This document shows, one piece after another, positions 26,072-34,829 of a DNA stretch of 64,000 nucleotides. The position numbers and the translations under genes were made by a program. Position 1 is the first letter of the stretch. Every line of letters begins with the position of its first letter. Location: the NCBI GenBank assembly GCA_028284235.1, contig JANQSC010000076.1, positions 1 through 64,000 of the forward strand, in the 5' to 3' direction. Source of the DNA: Opitutaceae bacterium (lineage in GTDB: Bacteria; Verrucomicrobiota; Verrucomicrobiia; Opitutales; Opitutaceae). The notes under the pieces were generated by a model, which searched no databases, was not told the DNA's origin, and saw only the letters and a program-made list of their open reading frames with translations.

Positions 26072-29000
26072 CTAGTTTTTCAAGCTCGCCAGATACGCTA
26101 CGACGTCACGCAACTCTCGCTTGGTGAGCACATAACCCATCGGAGGCATGGATGAAACCGCGTCCGTGATCGATACGACCACTGCTCGATCCAGCACTTT
26201 CGCCGACCCGTCCAGCGCCAGCACTTCCACCGTCTCGTCGGTCTCTTTCCCAATCACGCCGCTGACGGAACCTCCGTCTTGCAGCGATACGGTTACAATT
26301 CCAAACCCCTGAGCGATATCGGCTTGCGGGTCGACAAGCGATCGCAGCAAGTAAGCATTGTCCAGGGCGCCACTGTTTTTCAAATTGGGCCCGATCTTGC
26401 TCCCTAGATTGTTGGAAAACCGATGACAGCGGACGCATTGGGCGCCCAGATGCGTGTTTACGATCCGCTCGCCAAGCATGACATCCCCGCCTTCTAGGCA
26501 CTCTTCAAACGCGGACAGCGAATCGTCAGAAGCGCGTCGCGAATCAAATGCCGCGATCGCCTCGGAAAACCCTTTTTTCGCAGCCGCCTCCAGCACATCG
26601 AGCTGCAAGCCCGCCGGAACCGCATCCTCCTCCAATCGCTTCGCCCAGGCGCCAATCGCCTCGTTGGCTTCCGCCGAGTCAATTTCCGCTAAACTGGACA
26701 AAGCGCCTTGTTGCTCCACCAGGGAATCGGATCGATTGAGACGGTCCGCCAGCAATTGCGACGCGCGATACGGGTCGCGACTCACAAGCATCTCCGCTGC
26801 GGTCGAACGCAGCTCCGGGATCGAAGAACCGAGCCCCTCCTCGATCGCTTCCATTGTATCCAAACTTTCGAGCGCCAGCACACGCAATTCGCTCGAAGCG
26901 TTCGAGTTTACCAGCAGTTCGAACAGCGCGTTCGAGTTGAGATCAACTGCAAGGCTCTGCGACGCGGAGACTACACCTTCCAACACGGCGCTGTCATTCG
27001 AGTCGAGCAGCGCGTTCAGCGCCGGGGCTACGGAGCTCGCGATCGCCGACATGGAGCGCGCTCCAAGAAGGCGGTGCCGACCGTCCACGCGATCCAAAAC
27101 AGGCGTATCCACCCATTCGTTCAGAGCCGCGAGCGCCGCCACTCGTAACGATGACGGCTGCGCTTCATTCGCGGCGAATCGAGCGACCCGCCGCGCGTTC
27201 GCTGGAGCGCCCAATCGCAAATTCGCGTTGATCGCCCGCAAAACAAGCGGAACATCTTCGTAGAGCAACCCCTCTTCCAATAATTGAGCCAGCATCGGCA
27301 ACGCTTCTGGAATCGAACGATCGTCGTGTATCGCCAGCGCCGCCTCGCGAACCACATTGAGAGACGGGTCACTTAGGAATGCAGCAACCCGGGGACTGCG
27401 GTTTCTTCGCAACGCGACGACGGCGGCCTGACGCACAGCCTCCGAAGAATGTTCGGACAATCGTTCCGCTCCGCCTATTCCAGCCAAAGCCATCACCCCC
27501 GCGTGTCTGAGATACAAGTCGCGTCCATCGTTTTCCTCCACCAATGCCACAACCGAATCCCAAGCGGTATCCACTTTGTGTGCACCCACGGCGAGAGCCA
27601 CCTGAAATCGAACGCGGGGATCGCTCGAACTCAGCAAAGGGGCGAGAATATTCCCATCGAACGCTTCCACCTTTAGATCCGCCAGCATCTTCACCGCCTG
27701 CGCGATCAACTCCGTATCGGGATTGTCCAATTGGGCCAGGAGCGTTTCAGTCGCTTCGTCGCTCCCCAAACGCGCCAGTTGCCCCAATCCCCAAATCGCA
27801 TGAACGCGCTGGATGCGGTCGCCGTTGCCGGCGGAGGACCGAAGCGTCTTGACGTCGTTTCGCCGCACCAGTTCGAACTGCGCTTGCAAACGAATTCGCT
27901 GGTCCGCGTGGCTCAAATATGCCGCCAATTGACGGATCCCCCTACTGCCTAGTCCTTCCGACAACAGAGCCGCGACTTCATCGCGAGCGGAACGGTCCGC
28001 CCCGGACTGGTCGTCAATTTTCCAAATCGCCCCCTTCTCGTTCAACGGGTAACCGCCGCCCCAGTCGACGCTGTACAGCGCCCCGTCCGGTCCCACCGTC
28101 AAGCCCACCAGCGGAATTCCTTCTCCAATCTTGTGGCTATTGACCATATCGAAGGACGCTCCGTTCGGCTTCACTTGAAACGCCCATTGGGATCCCTGCA
28201 GCGTGCTGTTGACGAAGAAGTAGTCCCGATACTGCGGATTCAAGGCCGTGCCGGGATTAAAAACGAAACCCGCTGGTCCGTCCACGTAGTTTTGGATCGT
28301 CGGAACGATATAGGCGGGTTGGCTTTCAAAATGCGGCACCCAAAGCCTCTCCGCCATCCAAGGATTGTATTCATCTCTTCGATATTGATAGTAGTTCCTC
28401 CAACCCACGTCCATCCCAGGCACAATGTACACGAACCGTTCCGACTCGCCTGACTGATCCGAATCATTGTCCACCCCGAACCAGTTTCCATACGCGTCGA
28501 ACGCAAACTCCTGCACATTGCGCAAACCATGAGCGAACACCTCGAAATCCGATCCGTCGGGATTGCACCGCATCACTCCCCCCTGGTGGGGAAAATAGAA
28601 TCGCTCCCCTTCCTGCGAAACCGTGTTGATTCCCTTGTCGCCAATCGACCAATACAATTTCCCATCCGGACCCATAATCAGCCCGTGCATATCGTGACCC
28701 GCGTAAGCGATGTGATTGCCAAATCCAGTCGAGAGAATCGAGCGTTGGTCCGCCACGCCATCTCCGTTCGTGTCTCGCAGTTTCCAAACGTCCGGAGCCA
28801 CTGTCGCATAGACATCGCCATCGTTCCACAGCACACCCGCAGCAATACCGGTGACTTCCGTGTTAAAATCCTCCGCGAACAGAGACTTCCGGTCGGCTAT
28901 TCCATCTCCATCCGAGTCCTCGACCCGGAAGATCCGTTCGCTCAATACGCGCAAATCCCGATAGTCGTGAATCCCGTCACCATTGAGATCCGCCACGCGC

Positions 29001-29350
29001 TCCGCGTTTGCCGCCGAGTTTTCCGACGACATGCGCGAACGAAACAGGTGCTTCTTGGCCTCAACGCTGTTCAAGCCCACGTCGTCCGCGATCCAATCCC
29101 GGTTCAAGCGGATATCCAGATCCTGCGATTTCCGCCGCTGGGTCTGCGTCACGTACGCCCGCCCTTCATTGTCGAAACTGATGGATACGGGATCAGGGAT
29201 ATTCAAATCGCCTGACCACTTCGTAAAATCGAGCGTCTCCGAATGGTCTTCGGGCGACTCGTTCGCCCACACAGAATAGAAACTCGCGGCAGCAATGCTT
29301 CCGATGACTGCAGCTCGCGCCAACGTTCGTTTATTCCCCAGGGACAGCAT
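26072..29350 (-). CDS. PVC-type dehydrogenase-HEAT-cytochrome c protein (C)
   Basis: 1092 residues from ATG at 29350 (MLSLGNKRTLARAAVIGSIAAASF, a signal peptide); the in-frame stretch back to 29524 is cysteine-rich and unlike the family. The propeller has FRVEDSDGDGIADRKSLF, GHDMHGLIMGPDGKLYWS and the loop VDNDSDQSGESERF. HEAT repeats cover about 470-900. Heme c motif CVRCH is at 972-976, with likely axial methionine in VSSMPPMG and the end DVVAYLASLKN. The protein is a paralogue of the one at 12963. Likely a periplasmic oxidase coupled to a heme electron acceptor; substrate unknown. A 20-bp-arm palindrome lies 184 bases upstream. Confidence 0.9.
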   Translation of the reverse strand: MLSLGNKRTLARAAVIGSIAAASFYSVWANESPEDHSETLDFTKWSGDLNIPDPVSISFDNEGRAYVTQTQRRKSQDLDIRLNRDWIADDVGLNSVEAKKHLFRSRMSSENSAANAERVADLNGDGIHDYRDLRVLSERIFRVEDSDGDGIADRKSLFAEDFNTEVTGIAAGVLWNDGDVYATVAPDVWKLRDTNGDGVADQRSILSTGFGNHIAYAGHDMHGLIMGPDGKLYWSIGDKGINTVSQEGERFYFPHQGGVMRCNPDGSDFEVFAHGLRNVQEFAFDAYGNWFGVDNDSDQSGESERFVYIVPGMDVGWRNYYQYRRDEYNPWMAERLWVPHFESQPAYIVPTIQNYVDGPAGFVFNPGTALNPQYRDYFFVNSTLQGSQWAFQVKPNGASFDMVNSHKIGEGIPLVGLTVGPDGALYSVDWGGGYPLNEKGAIWKIDDQSGADRSARDEVAALLSEGLGSRGIRQLAAYLSHADQRIRLQAQFELVRRNDVKTLRSSAGNGDRIQRVHAIWGLGQLARLGSDEATETLLAQLDNPDTELIAQAVKMLADLKVEAFDGNILAPLLSSSDPRVRFQVALAVGAHKVDTAWDSVVALVEENDGRDLYLRHAGVMALAGIGGAERLSEHSSEAVRQAAVVALRRNRSPRVAAFLSDPSLNVVREAALAIHDDRSIPEALPMLAQLLEEGLLYEDVPLVLRAINANLRLGAPANARRVARFAANEAQPSSLRVAALAALNEWVDTPVLDRVDGRHRLLGARSMSAIASSVAPALNALLDSNDSAVLEGVVSASQSLAVDLNSNALFELLVNSNASSELRVLALESLDTMEAIEEGLGSSIPELRSTAAEMLVSRDPYRASQLLADRLNRSDSLVEQQGALSSLAEIDSAEANEAIGAWAKRLEEDAVPAGLQLDVLEAAAKKGFSEAIAAFDSRRASDDSLSAFEECLEGGDVMLGERIVNTHLGAQCVRCHRFSNNLGSKIGPNLKNSGALDNAYLLRSLVDPQADIAQGFGIVTVSLQDGGSVSGVIGKETDETVEVLALDGSAKVLDRAVVVSITDAVSSMPPMGYVLTKRELRDVVAYLASLKN

Positions 29351-29770
29351 GGCGAAAAAAGAGGGCGCAAAACAAGTCGCCTCGCAAATACAATTTCCCG
29401 TGCATTCGCTGTGACTGTTACATTCGACCCGACAACGCAGAGTCCTTGAGTCTAGGAAGAGCTTCATTCCGCGAAAAAATTGCACACGAAGACAGCGTCC
29501 CGAGACCCTCGCAGGGACAACCATCCTTTGTAAATCCCCACTTAACTTTCCAAGGTTGGAAAGTTAAGTGGGGATACGAGGGTTGGCTGTGATCGGCGAT
29601 GAGCCACGCCAAGCCCTCCGAACTATCGGAAGCCACCCGAGTGCTTTTACGAGGTTGAGGTCCGGGATTCGTTCTGAAATGAAGCCGCATCAGACGACAC
29701 TTTAAAACACATCCTCGCTATGACGTTTTCGGAGATTGATATCGCGGCGGCCACCCGTTAACAACTCCTC
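29351..29770. other. Gene-free gap between divergent genes
   Basis: 420 bases between the starts of the PVC cytochrome (29350, minus) and the sugar-isomerase-like gene (29771, plus). It holds the strong palindrome at 29534-29575 and a weaker hairpin at 29578-29618. No convincing coding frame, tRNA or riboswitch was seen. Promoters for both genes must lie here, but I could not pick -10/-35 boxes with confidence. Confidence 0.6.
29534..29575. repeat. Perfect palindrome, 20-bp arms
   Basis: Arms at 29534-29553 (ATCCCCACTTAACTTTCC plus AA) and 29556-29575 are exact inverse complements, separated only by GG. A second, imperfect hairpin follows at 29578-29618 (GAGGG-TTGGC against GCCAA-G-CCCTC). 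It is AT-richer than its surroundings and sits between divergent promoters, so it could be an operator, a cruciform site or a repetitive element. Confidence 0.75.
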
Positions 29771-30682
29771 ATGCCCCATTCCGTATCCCGTCGCGATTTT
29801 CTTAAAGACACCGCCGTGCTCGGCGCCGGAGCACTGCTCGCCTCGCCCGCGTTCGCCGCGGACAAACCGCTCTATCCACTCAAAGGACGCCTCTACAAGA
29901 CCCTCAAGATCAACATGGTCAAGATCGACGCGTCGCTGGCCGACAGATTCAAAGCCGCCAAGGCGGCCGGGTTCAGAGGAATCGAGATGAACTCGCCCGG
30001 AATGGACGTCGAAGAAACGCGGGCCGCGATCCGAGCCAGCGGACTCCCGGTCGACGGCACCGTTTGCAGCACCCATTGGAAAGTCCGGCATTCCAGTCCC
30101 GACCCAGCCACGCGGGCCCAAGCGCTCGCCGATCTCAAACAGGCGATCCGAGATACTCACGCGGTCGGCGGGCACTCGGTTTTGCTCGTCGTTGGAAAAG
30201 GCGAAGATGGGCCTGTATCGGAAATTTGGCCACGCTCGGTCGAAAACATCCGCAAAGCCGTCCCGCTCGCCGCCGAGCTCGGAGTTTCCATCGTCATCGA
30301 AAACGTGTGGAACCAATTTCTCTACGACCACGACGGCGACTCCAACCAGACTGCCGAACAGTTCGCCACGTACGTCGACGAATTCCAATCGCCCTGGGTC
30401 GGCATGCAGTTCGACATTGGCAACCACTGGAAGTACGGATCCATGGGCGACTGGATACGGACCTTGGGCAAGCGAATCATCAAGCTTGACGTGAAAGGAT
30501 TTTCACGCGCTCAAAACAAGTTCATGCAAATCGGCGAAGGCGATATCGACTTCCAAGACGTTCGCAAAGCGCTCCTCGAAATCAACTACCACGGCTGGGT
30601 AGCCGCCGAAGTAAAAGGCGGCGATCGCGCCGAGCTCAAAAAGATCTCCGCCCAGATGGACCGCGTTTTCGCGCTCGTTTAA
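29771..30682 (+). CDS. Tat-exported sugar phosphate isomerase/epimerase-like TIM barrel
   Basis: 303 residues. The twin-arginine signal SRRDFLKDTAVLGAGALL ends at AFA-A near residue 36. The rest is an AP-endonuclease-2-like TIM barrel as in xylose isomerase-type epimerases: AAKAAGFRGIEMNSPGM, VSIVIENVWNQFLYD, WVGMQFDIGNHWKYG, RIIKLDVKGFS and GDIDFQDVRKAL, with the glutamate, aspartate and histidine positions expected for one metal. Family members isomerise or epimerise keto sugars. The exported PVC versions have no proven substrate. It is divergent from the cytochrome gene at 26072. Confidence 0.9.
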   Translation: MPHSVSRRDFLKDTAVLGAGALLASPAFAADKPLYPLKGRLYKTLKINMVKIDASLADRFKAAKAAGFRGIEMNSPGMDVEETRAAIRASGLPVDGTVCSTHWKVRHSSPDPATRAQALADLKQAIRDTHAVGGHSVLLVVGKGEDGPVSEIWPRSVENIRKAVPLAAELGVSIVIENVWNQFLYDHDGDSNQTAEQFATYVDEFQSPWVGMQFDIGNHWKYGSMGDWIRTLGKRIIKLDVKGFSRAQNKFMQIGEGDIDFQDVRKALLEINYHGWVAAEVKGGDRAELKKISAQMDRVFALV

Positions 30683-30721
30683 AGGGCCTCAAATTGATAA
30701 GCCAAACAAACTCTTTGAATA

Positions 30722-30861
30722 CCCATCGTTCGCGTAGCGAACGCCCATTGGCTCCGCAGCGCGGAGACACTAGGTCGGAACGACCGATGTTTCAAAACAA
30801 CGCTCTCGCTGTTCGCTCGTTGCGGTTTCACCGCAAATGGGCGCCCGTACCGGGCGATGGG
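30722..30861. repeat. Nested inverted repeat containing a 3-nt-loop hairpin array
   Basis: Outer arms CCCATCG (30722) and CGATGGG (30855) and inner arms GCCCATT (30743) and AATGGGC (30836) enclose hairpins CGTTCGC-GTA-GCGAACG (30727-30743), CTCCGC-AGC-GCGGAG (30752-30766), GGTCG-GAA-CGACC (30773-30785) and TGCGGT-TTC-ACCGCA (30821-30835); CGCCCG-TAC-CGGGCG (30842-30856) lies at the end. All loops are three bases. It fills the gap between convergent genes, like the array at 20222. Confidence 0.72.
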
Positions 30862-30872
30862 CTCCCAATCGT

Positions 30873-31253
30873 TCATCTCGAAAATGTCCGAACGCCCGCT
30901 TTCTTCTCGATAAACTCTTTAAGCTCCGAGCGACTGAGCTCGCGCAACTCGGGACTCTCGTCGTCGAATACGATCGTAGCCGTATCCCCGTGGGCATTAC
31001 GCACGGTCACCGAAAAATTAACGATCGTCGAAAAAAGCTCCATGTGAGTTACACGGCGGGCTCTCGAATTCACGCGTTCGAGCGATTCGCTTTCTTCCAC
31101 TAGGTTGAGCACGCGATTGTAGTCCCCGAGCACGCCGAACTCCTGCCCAACATCGAGCAAACCGGTCTGGATACGAAACGCGTAGAACAGGCCAACCAAA
31201 ACAACCGCGACAAGAGCGACGCGCAGCAAATTTATCCAGCCTTCCCGAGTCAT
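30873..31253 (-). CDS. Small membrane-anchored protein, function unknown
   Basis: 126 residues with one N-terminal membrane segment (about 9-27, LLRVALVAVVLVGLFYAF) and a soluble domain that is probably periplasmic. The domain has a beta-rich core (MELFSTIVNFSVTVRNAHGDTATIVFDDE) and a charged helical tail (ELRELSRSELKEFIEKKAG). I do not recognise the family. It starts 29 bases after the stop of the zinc-ribbon gene at 31283 on the same strand, so the two are likely one operon. It is convergent with the TIM-barrel gene. Confidence 0.75.
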   Translation of the reverse strand: MTREGWINLLRVALVAVVLVGLFYAFRIQTGLLDVGQEFGVLGDYNRVLNLVEESESLERVNSRARRVTHMELFSTIVNFSVTVRNAHGDTATIVFDDESPELRELSRSELKEFIEKKAGVRTFSR

Positions 31254-31282
31254 GTTCCGCGGATTCTCATTCGATCAACCTC

Positions 31283-31582
31283 TCAAGCCAATCCCGGCTT
31301 CATCGCCCCGCATTTCCAGCACTCCCCGAACCCTTTCTCGACGTCTTCGCCGCACTCATGGCAATTCCACGAGTCGATTGGCGAATCCGACGCGGCCGCT
31401 AGACTATCGATGAGAGCTTCGGCTTCTTCGAATTGAGAGTTGTCCATCACCCATAGCTCCGGCCAGGCCTCCTTGTACGGAGCGTTCTTGTTTTTGACCA
31501 ACGTGTGGATACCGCTGTCCTCCAATATCGATTGATACAGGCCGACACTGGCTTGGTCCATTTTGCTGAGGAGTCGTTTCAT
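31283..31582 (-). CDS. DUF2007-like protein with C-terminal zinc ribbon
   Basis: 99 residues. The N-terminal half resembles the DUF2007 (putative signal-transducing) domain: DQASVGLYQSILEDSGIHTLVKNKN, then PELWVMDNSQFEEAEALID. The C-terminus carries two cysteine knuckles, CHEC and CWKC, spaced 11 residues apart as in a rubredoxin-like zinc ribbon. Many bacterial proteins of this build are unstudied. It heads a two-gene minus-strand unit with the membrane protein at 30873, and is divergent from the YHYH-sulfatase gene. Confidence 0.82.
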   Translation of the reverse strand: MKRLLSKMDQASVGLYQSILEDSGIHTLVKNKNAPYKEAWPELWVMDNSQFEEAEALIDSLAAASDSPIDSWNCHECGEDVEKGFGECWKCGAMKPGLA

Positions 31583-31777
31583 TGCCCCAATTTCATCTAC
31601 GATTCAGACGGTAAGTGGATTGAATCCCCTGGCAACTCGATAGTGGAAAACCGCGCTCGCATAGCAACCTTACGCGGAATTAACATCAAATTGCGAGCCA
31701 AGCGTAACCCGATGCGCCCTCCCTCCGATTGTAACGTTGCCGGCGCGACGCTCCCCGGGAGCCGCCGATCGAACTCT

Positions 31778-34700
31778 ATGAAATCCATCCACTTGGCGAT
31801 CCTGTTTGCAGCCCTCCTTGCGACCCAATTGAGTGCCGATCCGCGACTCTCTTCCTGGTTTACCGACCGGTCCGGGGCCTACGCGCGGATCTACGAAACG
31901 ATCGAAGACGAAACCGCCCAAAACGCGTCTACCACCTGGAGTCGCGGCGCCGGCTCCCAAACGAGCCCGACCTACGCCGGCATCCACGAAATCGCCCGCA
32001 CCGAGGACTGGATCTACATTCGGACGACCAATCTAGCTAGCCACGTCATGGGGCCCTGGTACCAGGATCTCGACAAAACCGAACTCGCTCCCGACTGGCC
32101 CGCCAATCAGGCGACGATCCACCGATTTCCGCGCGACCCGCAGGATCCCGACACCGTCGTCACCAAAACGCTGAGCGAGGACGAAATCATCGGCTATTTC
32201 GTGAACGGTGTCGCCATGTACGGGGTGAGAAGCGCCGTTTCTTACCGCCAAAACGACGGAACCGACGCGTTGGATGGCTCCGGCGACGGCGCCTGGAATC
32301 GCGACGCCCATGCCACCGAACGGTTTACGTTCGATTCCAGCTACGGCCATTCGAGCGAGGACGCCTATCACCATCACGCCAATCCCGCCGGTCTCCGCGC
32401 CCAACTCGGCGACAGCGTGGAATACGACGCCACCACCAACACCTACACCGAGTCCTTCAACGGACGCCACTCGCCTATTCTCGGCTGGGCCGACGACGGA
32501 CTCCCGGTCTACGGACCCTACGGGTATTCAGATCCCGACGACGCCGAAAGCCCGATTTCACGCATGCGATCCGGCTACGAATTGCGGGCGAACCTTTACA
32601 CACTCGGCGCCATTCGCGACTCCTGGCCCGAGTGGGCGACCCGCCGCTACGAAGGACAAACGACCTTTTCAAACGGCCCTTCCGTCTCCGCCGCGTTTCC
32701 AGCGACCGGCTACCTGGAAGACTACGACTACAAAGGCGACATCGGCCAAACCCTCGGTGTCGATTTCGATCTCAACGAGTACAACGCCCGCTATTGCGTC
32801 ACACCCGAATTTCCCGACGGAATCTGGGCTTACTTTCTCTCCATCAACGAAGAGGGCGAACCCGCCTTTCCGTACATCGTTGGCCACTCGTTCATTGGTG
32901 ACCCGACGGGTGGCCCCGTCACGGGAATTCCCAGCAGCGACGAAGCCGCCGCCGCGGTGACCACGCAATTCGAGGGCGGCCCCGAACTGCAAACCGAAAT
33001 ACGTTCCGTCGGTCTCAATCAAGCAGACCCCAGCACACTCTCGATCACCTGGAATGGCCCCGAAGGCGGCGTCTACCAATTCGAGCAATCCTCGGACCTC
33101 GCCGACGCCGAGGCCTGGACGGAATTCGGAGATACACACCTCGCCGAAAGCGACTTGAGCCAGGCCCAGGTCGACGCCCCTCAAGACGACCCCCTTTTCT
33201 ACCGAGTCAATCGCGTCGGCCTTTCTTCGTTTGACAATGAAGGATTTGACTACCCCGTCGAACCCAGCGGCCCGATCGTTACGCTTACCGCTACCTTGTC
33301 CGAAGGTCCTGAAAATCTCGATACGCTTCCGATTTCGATCCGCTTCAATGGTTTCAATGTTGACCTGTCCACCGCCAACCCTTCGCGCCCCTCCCAGACG
33401 CAGCTCGTATTCGATTATTCCATCCACGGCCTCGAACCAGGCGACTACTCCGTAATCGCCACCTACGCGGATGATTCGCAGCAAACCGGCAACTACACCG
33501 TCCACTCCAGCGTTCTCCTTCTCATCGTCGACGACTGGGGTATCGACTCCAGTCCGCTAGACAACACCCCGAGCGACGAGGTATTTCTTCCAAACATGCC
33601 GAATCTCGCGGCGCTGGCCGACGCCGGACTGCGATTCACCCGAGCCTACACCCAGCCTACCTGCTCGCCGATGCGAGCGACAATGCTGACCGGGCGCCAG
33701 CCGTTCCAGCACAAGGTCGGAAGCCCCGAAACAGCGAACAACTTCTCTTCCGGCCAAGACGAGATCACCCTTCCGGAGATCTTCACCACTATGGACGCTC
33801 CGCACGCCCTGCTCAACGTCGGCAAGTGGCACTTGGGCGGAAACAACACCGGCTACAACGTCCGCGGCGGCTGGCCCGAATTCTACGGCATCAACGGCGG
33901 CGGCGTGGGCGACTTTTACGAATGGAACAAGAATAACAACGGTCAAAGCGTGACCTCCACCACCTACTCCACTACGGACCAAGTCAATCACGCCACCGAG
34001 TTTATCGACGAGAATATCGCTGACGGAACGCCCTGGTTCGCCTGGGTCGCCTTTAACGCCCCGCACACGCCCTTCCACGATCCCCCGGCAGAGCTCGCGC
34101 CCGAAGGCGGCTACTCGGCTCGGGCGAGCGGCGAATCCAACAACCATCATCTCTACCGCAAAGCGTTGGAGGCGCTCGACACCGAACTTGGCCGACTGCT
34201 CGACTCCATCGACCCCGCCCAAACCAATATCATTCTCCTCGGCGACAACGGTTCGCCCGGACAAGTCGTGCAATCGCCGTTCGGCGACGGGAACGCCAAA
34301 GGCGATCTCTACAATGGCGGTATCCATGTCCCCATGATTGCTAAGGGCCCGGCTGTCACTGTAGCCGCCGGCAGCGAAACGGATACGCTGGTACACTGTA
34401 TCGACGTTTTCTCTACAATTCTCGAATTGGCGGGAATAGACGAATCTGCCGTTCCCAATCTGTCGGGACAAAACGTAGGCTCTACGAGTATGGTTCCGAT
34501 CTACGACGGGACCGACACCGCCGAACGCTTCGTCGTAGCGGAACGAGCGGCAACCGGCCCCAACGCCGGCCGCGCCCTTATCTCGGGATCGTATCCAGAC
34601 TACAAGCTGATCATAAACGGCGATCCCGACGACACCACGGATACGCCCACCTACGAGTTCTTCAATGTCGGAGCGCCCGCCTTCGACTTCAATGAACAGA

Positions 34701-34807
34701 GCCCGTTGAATATCGGCGGACTCACCGGAGACGCGCTCGCTGCCTACAACGCCTGCATCGCCAAAGACGCGGAGCTCGGCGGCGGATACAGCGACCCTCC
34801 GCAGTGA
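31778..34807 (+). CDS. Exported YHYH-domain/sulfatase fusion protein
   Basis: 1009 residues from ATG at 31778 (MKSIHLAILFAALLATQLSA, signal peptide); in-frame codons upstream to 31505 overlap the DUF2007 gene. Residues about 60-400 form a YHYH domain (SEDAYHHHANPAGLRAQL, HSPILGWADDGLPVYGPYG). A short Ig-like linker follows at about 410-580. The C-terminal part is a type I sulfatase (LLLIVDDWGID, then CSPMR with Cys629 in the C-x-P-x-R formylglycine motif, TGRQPF, VGKWHLGG, FNAPHTPFHDPP, LLGDNGSPG). Sulfatases cut sulfate esters; the motif needs a formylglycine-generating enzyme, which is not in the window. YHYH domains are of unknown function. It is convergent with the second sulfatase. Confidence 0.88.
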   Translation: MKSIHLAILFAALLATQLSADPRLSSWFTDRSGAYARIYETIEDETAQNASTTWSRGAGSQTSPTYAGIHEIARTEDWIYIRTTNLASHVMGPWYQDLDKTELAPDWPANQATIHRFPRDPQDPDTVVTKTLSEDEIIGYFVNGVAMYGVRSAVSYRQNDGTDALDGSGDGAWNRDAHATERFTFDSSYGHSSEDAYHHHANPAGLRAQLGDSVEYDATTNTYTESFNGRHSPILGWADDGLPVYGPYGYSDPDDAESPISRMRSGYELRANLYTLGAIRDSWPEWATRRYEGQTTFSNGPSVSAAFPATGYLEDYDYKGDIGQTLGVDFDLNEYNARYCVTPEFPDGIWAYFLSINEEGEPAFPYIVGHSFIGDPTGGPVTGIPSSDEAAAAVTTQFEGGPELQTEIRSVGLNQADPSTLSITWNGPEGGVYQFEQSSDLADAEAWTEFGDTHLAESDLSQAQVDAPQDDPLFYRVNRVGLSSFDNEGFDYPVEPSGPIVTLTATLSEGPENLDTLPISIRFNGFNVDLSTANPSRPSQTQLVFDYSIHGLEPGDYSVIATYADDSQQTGNYTVHSSVLLLIVDDWGIDSSPLDNTPSDEVFLPNMPNLAALADAGLRFTRAYTQPTCSPMRATMLTGRQPFQHKVGSPETANNFSSGQDEITLPEIFTTMDAPHALLNVGKWHLGGNNTGYNVRGGWPEFYGINGGGVGDFYEWNKNNNGQSVTSTTYSTTDQVNHATEFIDENIADGTPWFAWVAFNAPHTPFHDPPAELAPEGGYSARASGESNNHHLYRKALEALDTELGRLLDSIDPAQTNIILLGDNGSPGQVVQSPFGDGNAKGDLYNGGIHVPMIAKGPAVTVAAGSETDTLVHCIDVFSTILELAGIDESAVPNLSGQNVGSTSMVPIYDGTDTAERFVVAERAATGPNAGRALISGSYPDYKLIINGDPDDTTDTPTYEFFNVGAPAFDFNEQSPLNIGGLTGDALAAYNACIAKDAELGGGYSDPPQ

Positions 34808-34829
34808 TTCCAAACCAGGCTACAACGCG

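Noticed and set aside
33557-34813. Minus-strand open frame of 418 codons opposite the YHYH-sulfatase
   Set aside because: The plus-strand frame has the sulfatase active site and signal peptide; this one has no motif.
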